Source of the DNA: Maylandia zebra
Taxonomy: Eukaryota > Chordata > Actinopteri > Cichliformes > Cichlidae
Reading direction: 5' to 3'
Length of the DNA: 64,000 bases
NCBI RefSeq assembly: GCF_041146795.1
Contig: NC_135172.1
Location: 12,638,137 to 12,702,136, forward strand
Shown: positions 56,715 to 64,000 of the stretch, piece by piece
Numbering within the stretch: the first letter of the stretch is position 1
Layout of the letters: every line of letters starts with the position of its first letter
The notes under the pieces: model-generated
The model's input: only the letters and a program-made list of their open reading frames with translations
Told to the model about the DNA's origin: nothing
Database searches by the model: none
Program-made: the position numbers and the translations under genes

Positions 56715-56990
56715 TTTGGTGCTAGAGGTCACATTTTGAGTTTGTGAAGATATTTAAGGTAGACACACGTAATTAGCGGCAGCTGTGTTGTTGATCGGGA
56801 GGAAGCAAACAGTTTGTGACCGCTGCGCTGCTGTTAAATCCTAGAAATAAAGAATCTGAAGGACAAGATGAGTAAGGCTGGAGTTATTGGACTGTATCAA
56901 GTTTAATAAATTCATGCATACCAGTGACATTGCGTCACCCCTGCCAACGAACACCCCAGTGGTTTCAAGCCTGGGCTTAGCCTCTACAGG
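56715..56990 (+). repeat. Dispersed repeat, copy 2 (LTR-like)
   Basis: Partner of 46,501-46,750; begins around GTGCTAGAGGTCAC, directly after the point where rnf145 similarity ends. Has a TATTTAAGG box and AATAAAG signal. Confidence 0.6.
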
Positions 56991-57073
56991 AGAGGTTTCA
57001 GCCATGTGTGTCCATCACAAGCCCACCACCATGATCTCAGGCCTTGAGGCAACAATCATGAAAACTAATCTTA

Positions 57074-57205
57074 ACTGAGAGTGTTGGATGTCCTCATTGT
57101 TGCAGAGCACATGGACAGCATACTCACCTGGTTCTGTGGGCCAGCAGCACATGTCACACCATCCATCACCCTTGTCATCACATTCAATCTTGGTCTGAGA
57201 GAAAC
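57074..57205 (-). pseudogene. Filamin repeat fragment
   Basis: After a TCTTCAG acceptor the minus strand reads [37 protein letters not shown]. The motif [20 protein letters not shown] with EYAVHV is a hallmark of one filamin immunoglobulin-like repeat (FLNA/FLNB). The expected VRY is MCC here and the similarity stops at about 57,074, so it is a lone damaged exon piece. Confidence 0.7.
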
Positions 57206-58820
57206 CTGAAGACAGAAACGTTCAATGATAAAAACACACAGTGGAATAAAATTGTGAGAAGTCATCAGTTGATGCAGTTTAAGGACACTTGTTGTTCTGT
57301 GCAGTCTCACCTGGAGCTCACGCTTCTAGTTCATGCCATCATGACCAAAGATTCTTCAATTAATAGTTTAAAGATGTCCATGAATGCACTGCTAACTGCT
57401 CTTCACCCTGATAAAAATCAACATGCATTTAGAATAAGAAACACTTTTACAAAACCAAAAGCTTCACTGTACTTAGTGATTTATACGTCTAAGAAACAGG
57501 TTCAGTTTGTAACTGAGAGAGCGGCTCAGTGGTGCTGAATTATATTTCCAATAGAATTTCATATGTTGTAGTAACAACACACTGCCACAAGATGGCAGCC
57601 TAGGCCTACTTTACCATGCTGTTCCAGTCAAAAAGAAAAAGTGACAGAGCCTTGAAAGAGTGACAGAGACACTTTTTATGAACTCATCTGTAATGTGTCA
57701 CCTTTTCTGTAGAATGAAGAAGTGCTTCCCTTCTTTTAAAGTAAATACAGGCTTACAAAGATCCTCTAAACAAAAAATCCTCGCCTGCAGAGAGCAAATT
57801 CTCTTAAATAAATGGGGGTAAGCGTAAGCTGAAGCCATCTGATGTTTATGTTCATGAATATAACACACTGAAACATTTTGTCTTTGTTTTTATTGTTTAT
57901 TAAAATACTTTTAAATGTCTAGTTTTAGTTTAAGAACCATCTAGTCCAGCAGGTGGCGGTAATGCACCTTAAAGCTCTAACCGCCAAAGAAAAACCCCAA
58001 AGAAGAAGAAGCCGCGAAGTTCCCGCTTCATTGCGTTTGTGTTTTAGTTTATTTTTCTTCCTCATCTAAAGTGAAGCACTAAGGTAACTTTGATCTGAGT
58101 TCAGTCAATCTTGAATTTAGCTCCTGAGTGAAGTTTTCTGTTGCTCTCCTCGGTCTCTGTTGTCAGTTATTTGTGAACCAGTTGAAAGAAAAAGCCTCTA
58201 CATCAAGTCAAGCTGCTATAAACTAATTTACAAGAAAATATTAACAAATGCTAATGAAACACAGAGAAGAAAACAGTGTTATTATTAGAAGAAAGCTTTT
58301 AAATTAGCTAAGTGTAATCAGAGTTTCTATTATTTTATTAGTCTGTTACTAAGCGCTAGTTAGCATCTCTGTCACTGTGTGGCACCTGCATAGTTTTTGA
58401 ATGCAGCATGCTATCCAAGCTAGCTAGCTAACGCCAGCCATCATCAATATAAGGTCACTTCCAGCGCCAAAAAATCCAAATATGTTGGCGGTAAAAGTGC
58501 TATAATGAAATCAATTTAAAAGAAAGGTAAAAAATAAATGTATTCCAGACTAAAACACAGCTGCCTTTGTCTTATCAGCAAAGTTGTGTCAGCCCACAGG
58601 GCATGTGATTGTAAAAACTGGCCTCACTCTGAGAGGCCTGTTGTTAGAATCATTTCAAAGATAATTTGATAAATTCTGATCAGTATTCAGTAAATGAGCC
58701 TGATTAACTGTTAGCAAAATAATAATGATAGGCCAGAGATACCAGAGATTCATTTTTAAAACAAATACAGCCTCGAACCCCAAGAGGGGATCTGTGTTTT
58801 AAAAGTACTGCAGAGTTTTT
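57206..58820. other. Stretch without convincing gene
   Basis: AT-rich with short chance frames. At about 57,941-58,015 is a common fish repeat head containing CCAGCAGGTGGCGG, then an 'aagaagaagaagccgcgaag' purine run and a possible untranslated first exon with a GT donor near 58,082. Confidence 0.4.
57946..57959 (+). promoter_or_regulatory. Perfect CTCF-core match
   Basis: CCAGCAGGTGGCGG fits the CTCF core consensus CCASYAGRKGGCRS at all 14 positions. It lies in a repeat family, so occupancy is uncertain. Confidence 0.45.
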
Positions 58821-58821
58821 A

Positions 58822-59000
58822 AAATAGAATAGAATAGTCTTTTATTGTCTTTGTACATATTCAACTAAATTGTGGGTGCTCCACACCAACCGTGCATGGA
58901 AAACAATATAAATAGTAAGACAGTAAGAATAAATTAGAGGACAGGTTGCAGAATGCTTGAAAGTAGTGCAATGGACTTGATATAAGTAGAGAATCGGAGT
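58822..59000 (-). repeat. LINE 3'-tail repeat
   Basis: AATAGAATAGAATAGTCTTT, TATTGTCTTTGTACATATTC and 'caactaaattgtgggtgctcc' form the typical tail of fish Rex1/L2-like elements. Confidence 0.5.
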
Positions 59001-59065
59001 GTGACTGAGTGATGAGGGTTACTCAGATCATGGCTCAGATTTCTACACCCACTCAGATAGGATAA

Positions 59066-59141
59066 TCTTCCACGGCACACCTGATCAGTTCTCACGGCAC
59101 ACGTATATATGCCGCGGCACAGTGGTTGGGAAACACTGTAC
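59066..59141 (-). mobile_element. hAT-Charlie-like terminus
   Basis: On the minus strand CAGTGTTTCCCAACCACTGT then GCCGCGGCA and GTGTGCCGTGAGAA..., the familiar Charlie-type end. Single end only. Confidence 0.65.
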
Positions 59142-60278
59142 TCGTTTATGCAGGTCCATCGATTGTTCTGTTTTTGTTCTTTGCCAGGGCTTTTTTTAAA
59201 GAGGAATTGCTCTCCTGGTACTGGTGTGCCATACTGCTGAATTTGGTATCGGTGCTCAAACCTTTTGTGTATGTTTTAAACAAGTTGCTCACCCAGGGAA
59301 GCTAAAATTTGTTGTTTGTGCTCTCAGATGAACATATGAGACACTTTGACTCTTCAGTGCAGTGTGGAGCCTAACAAAGTTCTGTTTTGTGTCCCAGCTG
59401 ATCAGCAGGAGGAGAAGAGTCTGACGGAGCAGCAGGGGAACATTTACGCTACTTGGACTCAGCTCAGCCACTGCAGAGAAAACAATGAGTTCGACAAAGA
59501 AGGTGACAGATACTAGTGTTAAGAAATACTCCATTAACCCTTTAAGGCCTATTGGAGCAGGAATGCTCCGTTTTGCGTAACAATTTTAAAATCCCGGTAG
59601 AACTGCACTTAAGCTAACACAATTATTTTATTTAGGAATAGTTGTACTTACATCTTATGCCATCAGCTTGCCCTAGGTCACGTTTCCTTCCACATATGTA
59701 TTTGCAGAAATTGCATAAAAAGCACTTGCAGCAAAAAAACATAATATACCAGAAACACGCTTTGCTGTTCATAGCACTTCCTATGTTGGAATAGATGCCA
59801 GCGCGAACTATCACATGTCCAACTTTACCTGCCAAAACCTGCCTTCAGCGACACCTATACTGGTGTTTTTAAAAGTCATGTTTGACTTTATTCTTTTCTG
59901 TATTGTTTCTGGGATGCTTAGAACTCAAACTGCACTGTTGGTAATAGTTTATTTTGATGCACATGCTGTTTGTTTGCAAATTTGCATTATAATATTTATT
60001 TTTGTTTTTCCTCAAAAATGCTCAAAAACAAATTTCCTGTGGTTGGAAACAATGTGCAACTTTTTTAAATTTACAGTTTTGAGGGATACAATTTTCTAAC
60101 TACAAATATGTGTAAAAAACAAAACAAAAACAATTTAAATTTTTTTGTATTTTATTGCAGTTTTTTTGCACTTTATGTAGTTACTATGGACTTAATGCAT
60201 AGATATTATTAACATTTGGGATATAATGGTCATATTGATGTATAGCAACTTGAAATGCTCCCCAAAATGGCATTAAGG

Positions 60279-61723
60279 CAGGGCTCTAGACTAACTTTTT
60301 GCCGGTACGCCTAACTTTAAAAAGTTAGGTGTACCAGCACAAAAGTTAGGCGCACACAAATTTTATAATAATTTATATAATATAATGTGTTTTTCTGGAT
60401 ACACTGTGCTTTTTCAGCATTCAAAGATTGATGACACCGTGTCAGAGCACTGGCTATGAATTTCAGAAGGATCAGGCCTTAACTTAACAGAAAAGTTAGC
60501 AATAGTTCTTTTCCTATTACAGCTACATCCACTTCTGTCGTGCCTAGGCTGCTCACTAGGGCTGGGTATCATCACTGATTTCTATAATCCATTCGATTCC
60601 GGTTTTCAAAGTCCCGATTCGATTCAAATTAGCCTCAGACAGTCAGAAATATTATAATTCTGATCATTTATCAGTACTGACTTCTTCAGAATTGTGAACA
60701 TCACAGCAGATGCCTTTGTGTGAAAGTAACTGAGAATAAAACACAGAAAAACATGAAGGAGATTTTCCTTGTCTGGCTTTTTATAGCAGATAACCTTCAA
60801 AATATTCTACAATGTTCTGCATATAAAGTTTAAATTTCTTCAGTATTGAACAACAGAAAAAATAGGCTTGCTTGTCCGATGTCATTTAAGTGAAAAAAAG
60901 AATAGAAAAAGACAGCAGCCACAGCGCCGTAAACAGCGGTAGACTGGTGGGTAATAAGCGAATGAATAATACAGAAAACAGAGATTGGAGACGGGAAACT
61001 GTTCTTGAAGTACAGAGAGAGAGAGAGAGAGCTAGCTGTGCATGAAGTGTGATTTTAATAGTCGTGGAAGCAAAACAGCAAAATTCATTACGACATTGAT
61101 CAAATGTGAAGCGCAGTTTGCTGCTTCTTTTGCTGCTGGCTCGGTGAATTTTGGTTGGAGAGAGACAAAACCTGCAGCTCAGAATCAGCGCAAAAAGACG
61201 TAATCACAGCGTGGACCGGACGCATCAGGATCGCTAAGCTGAGAAAGCCGAGAAAGACAAAGCTGATTCTGATGCGTTGGCTCTGTGTTTACGTCTTTGT
61301 GTGGAGTCCGTGTACCTGCTCTCATTTGCTGTTTGGTTGTTGGTTGTTTGGTTTTGTGAGCTTTAATCTGAGAATCTGGCGTTTCTGGCAAAACACAGTT
61401 ATATTTAAAAGTCGATTCAGGATTTAATGAATTGATATCGCTTTATTCAAGCTACTCACCTCCCACTTCCACCTGCACTTTCAACTGGACCACGGCCAAT
61501 CAGAGAGGTCCCGCCCCTTACTATCTCTGATTGGTTTAGTCCACGATAGGGGCATAATGTGTGTCTGTTGTTGACCACAGGGAAGGTTGCAGATTTTTTT
61601 TTTTTTTTTTTTTTTGCTACCCGAACATTTGGTCGCACAGGTGCAAGCAAATATATTTTTTAGTCGCACCACTGAAAAATTTGGTCGCATTTGCGACCAA
61701 ATTGGTCGCACTCTAGAGCCCTG
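60279..61723. mobile_element. Non-autonomous hAT transposon with 8-bp target duplication
   Basis: 1,445 bp with terminal inverted repeats CAGGGCTCTAGA at each end, flanked by the perfect direct repeat CATTAAGG (60,271-60,278 and 61,724-61,731). Subterminal 'gttaggcgcac' and 'ggtcgcacca' motifs are typical. No transposase frame. A second hAT-like head (CTAGGGCTGGGTATCATCAC at about 60,557, with 'cgattcgattc') is nested inside, and a 19-nt poly-T lies near 61,596. Confidence 0.9.
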
Positions 61724-61743
61724 CATTAAGGGCATGTAAAAAT

Positions 61744-63064
61744 TAGAGATGGACCGATCCGATATCACGTATCGTATCGGTTCGATACTGACGTAAATTA
61801 CTGGATCTGATATCGGAGAGAAATAAAAAATGTAATCCGATCCATTAAATTTCAAAAAAGCACCTCACAAAACTTGCGACATGGCGTAACTCGGCTCATA
61901 ACCGTAGCACGTCAGAGCAGTGTGCTCACGTGATAGAGCGGCTGTGTGTATTTGTAGCCTCGCTACCAATCCAGCATTTCATCTCCGAGGAAGTTATCCC
62001 AGAGAGAAGTAAAGCAAGTGTGTAAGTTCGTCTCTGAATGTTTGTAAAGCATTCCTGCGATGGAACATATATGGAGCGACTGCCTCTTCTCTCCCCCTCC
62101 CTCTCCTGCTGCTACTTCAGTCATGAAATCATGATCAGCTGATCGGCTTTTCTGTCGCGAGTCCGTCTCTCTTGTTTGTTTATTGCCCACTTCGCGCCAG
62201 AAAGAGGAAACCAGCAGCTGAACAACAGCAGCACGTTTAACCTTGATAAGCTGTTGTTAGAATTTATTTAATATTACTTTCTACACCAGGATCCTTTTCT
62301 AGCTGACGGCTGGTAACTGTGCAGGGGCGGATCTAGCAAAGTTTAGCCAGGGTGGCCGATAGGGCATTAACAGGGAAAAGGGGGCACAAAGACATCCTTT
62401 TCTTTCTTATTCTCATTTAAAATGTCTAGATTTTAATAAATAATTATCTGAATCTTACACCCAAAGTTTTAATCTGATGTAAAATGTATAGAAGTCCATG
62501 ACTGTATATAGTAACTAAGCCTAATATACCCTAGTAAGCTTTACTACTTTTTCCTTTGGGAAGGTACCATCTGTGCAGTCTGCAATTCTGTTGAAGAAAG
62601 ATGTTGAATCTATTTAATTATTCTTGAAAAATAATTGATTTCTGTGAATCTTTTTTCACACTGCATCAAATTAAAGTTGATTATGTTGATTAAGCATCAT
62701 GAAGTGGAGGGTGGGTGATTCCCTATCTATTTTTTTTTTTTGCTGGGAGTTTTAGAGCCCTATTATTTAGGTTACTTACTCCTTAAAATACCAGAATAGG
62801 GAGGATGGAGTAGGATTAAGTGTATTAGATTGATCACTATTACTGAACTATGAAATATTTGGGTGCTGTGTATTTTTTGCATACAGGTATAACAGAATAG
62901 CTTTAGTGTTTTGTTTTTTAACTTGAGTATGAACTTATACAAAAACAGCAAGATATTAAAAAAAAAACAGTTCTGTTGATTAAAAAATACGGATTCATAT
63001 CGGTATCGGCAGATATCCAAATTTATGGTATCGGACATAAAAAAGTGGTATCGTGCCATCTCTA
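61744..63064. mobile_element. Second hAT transposon, 12 bp away, with 8-bp target duplication
   Basis: 1,321 bp with inverted ends TAGAGATGG-AC and TAGAGATGG-CAC, flanked by perfect GTAAAAAT duplications (61,736-61,743 and 63,065-63,072). It has 'cgatatc'-rich subterminal text (TATCGGTATCGGCAGATATC) and no transposase frame. Inside, GCAGGGGCGGATCTAGCAAA at about 62,322 may be the head of a further nested element. Confidence 0.9.
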
Positions 63065-63488
63065 GTAAAAATATAAACATAAGCTCTTGGTTCTATGGTA
63101 GGTCTTAAAGGGGTAAAAGATGAAGTACTGATATATATTTTATGCAAAACTAACTGAACCTTGTGCTATATTAATGTAATGTAATATTCATGTAATAATA
63201 CAATGCCTACATTGTAGAGGGTGACTTTGCCTCTAAAGAGGAAAATGGGCAGGGAAGAGGTTAAAGTGGGATTCAGCAGGATTCAACCCTAAAATCAGCT
63301 GTAGTGGCTCAGTGTGGGGAAAAGAGTCACAGCTCACAATCATTTCTATTGAGAGCTCCAGTCGATGTTCTTAATGTACAGGCTGTGATCAGCTGACCTG
63401 CTGCTCTCTGTGGATGTACACAACTGAATTCAACCAGATGTCTGCAGATGTTTCATGAGTTGTCCTGGCTGATTTCCATCCTCTACAC

Positions 63489-64000
63489 CAGGGGTGTCAA
63501 ACTCAACTGCACAGGGAGCAAAACTCAAGGCACACTTTAGGTCGCGGGCCAAACAAGATAAACATTTATTGAACACACTAAAACCATGTTTTTTAAACAG
63601 AAATATGAATAAAAACAGACAGGAATTTTATTCCAGAATAAATAAACTTAAAAAATCAACTTTAACTTTAAATGTTTTGATCTTCATAAAAATATATCCT
63701 GTCAAAATTATGCAAGTTAGAAATATGAACATGCTGCAAAAACCCCAGAAAAAATAAATGAAAACATACACAAGGTTGGAGCTGCATGTAGACGGAGCTG
63801 GGGCATTGCTGCAGGAATGGAACTAATAAACTGTGCAGGCCATTCAGTGTCGTACTTTGCCTTGAGTGTACCATTACACTGCAGCTCCATCTGAATCTGC
63901 ACAGGTGCAGTTTCCACGTAAAAAAGAAGCTTGAAATTCTCTTTTTGTGCTTCACAGTCACCAAAGCGCCGCGAACTCAGTGCGCTCAGTTTATCAGCAA
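63489..64000 (-). mobile_element. hAT-Charlie transposon, transposase 3' end, runs off the window
   Basis: Begins CAGGGGTGTCAAACTCAACT (the well-known hAT terminus). The minus strand codes VQIQMELQCNGTLKAKYDT and IPAAMPQLRLHAAPTLCMFS, which match the hAT transposase region with ELQCDSTLKAKYD and IPDTMPQLRLQAAQ of ZBED/GTF2IRD2-like proteins. The residues after the MF differ from the usual GSTYLCEQLFS, so this copy is degraded. Confidence 0.75.

Noticed and set aside
59395-59502. Possible exon DQQEEKSLTEQQGNIYATWT
   Set aside because: Open with an AG before and GT after, but no recognised family or partner exon; too weak to list as a gene.
1-64000. CRISPR arrays, rRNA, bacterial operon signals
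   Set aside because: None present; the window is vertebrate genomic DNA.

Overview
The window is teleost fish DNA, most likely from a cichlid or a close percomorph. The reasons are intron-rich vertebrate gene pieces (kif1b, HERC, cip2a, rnf145, clade-B serpin, filamin) with fish-type repeats: Rex1/L2 LINEs, Tc1 elements and MITEs, hAT and Tigger-like elements, a Gmr1-like LTR element and a tRNA-derived SINE. Everything was read by eye; no search was run. LAYOUT. 1-9,010: the last exons of an unrecognised minus-strand gene, then LINE tails, a solo LTR with 5-bp target duplication, one end of an endogenous retrovirus, a tRNA-Pro gene with two tRNA relics, and a broken Gmr1-like element. 9,375-42,755: the core, a near-perfect inverted duplication with arms at 10,131-22,486 and 30,408-42,755 (about 12.35 kb each) around a 7.9-kb spacer. 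Each arm is a patchwork: C-terminal kif1 exons interrupted by two HERC-type HECT exons, the last four exons of a leucine-rich-repeat gene, two cip2a exons, two exons of an unknown gene, transposons, and one intact single-exon coiled-coil gene of 355 codons. The spacer has a C2H2 zinc-finger gene end and a third HERC copy that alone keeps the catalytic last exon. 42,756-57,205: a Rex1-like LINE, a serpin lacking its first exons, an HMG-box gene, tRNA-Gly and tRNA-Ser between 150-bp direct repeats, a broken Ty3/Gypsy element, an rnf145 pseudogene and a filamin fragment. 57,206-64,000: no convincing gene, but two hAT elements with perfect 8-bp target duplications side by side and a third hAT running off the end. 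HOW IT FITS. Few genes look whole: the duplicated coiled-coil gene, perhaps the HMG-box gene, and the tRNAs. Most of the rest is exon-sized debris of unrelated single-copy genes, some duplicated and inverted. That pattern is what B chromosomes, young segmental-duplication hubs or young sex-linked regions look like; this is inference. The most testable novelty is that in each arm the HERC exons sit directly upstream of the LRR exons in the same orientation with compatible splice phase, so a HECT-LRR fusion protein could be encoded.
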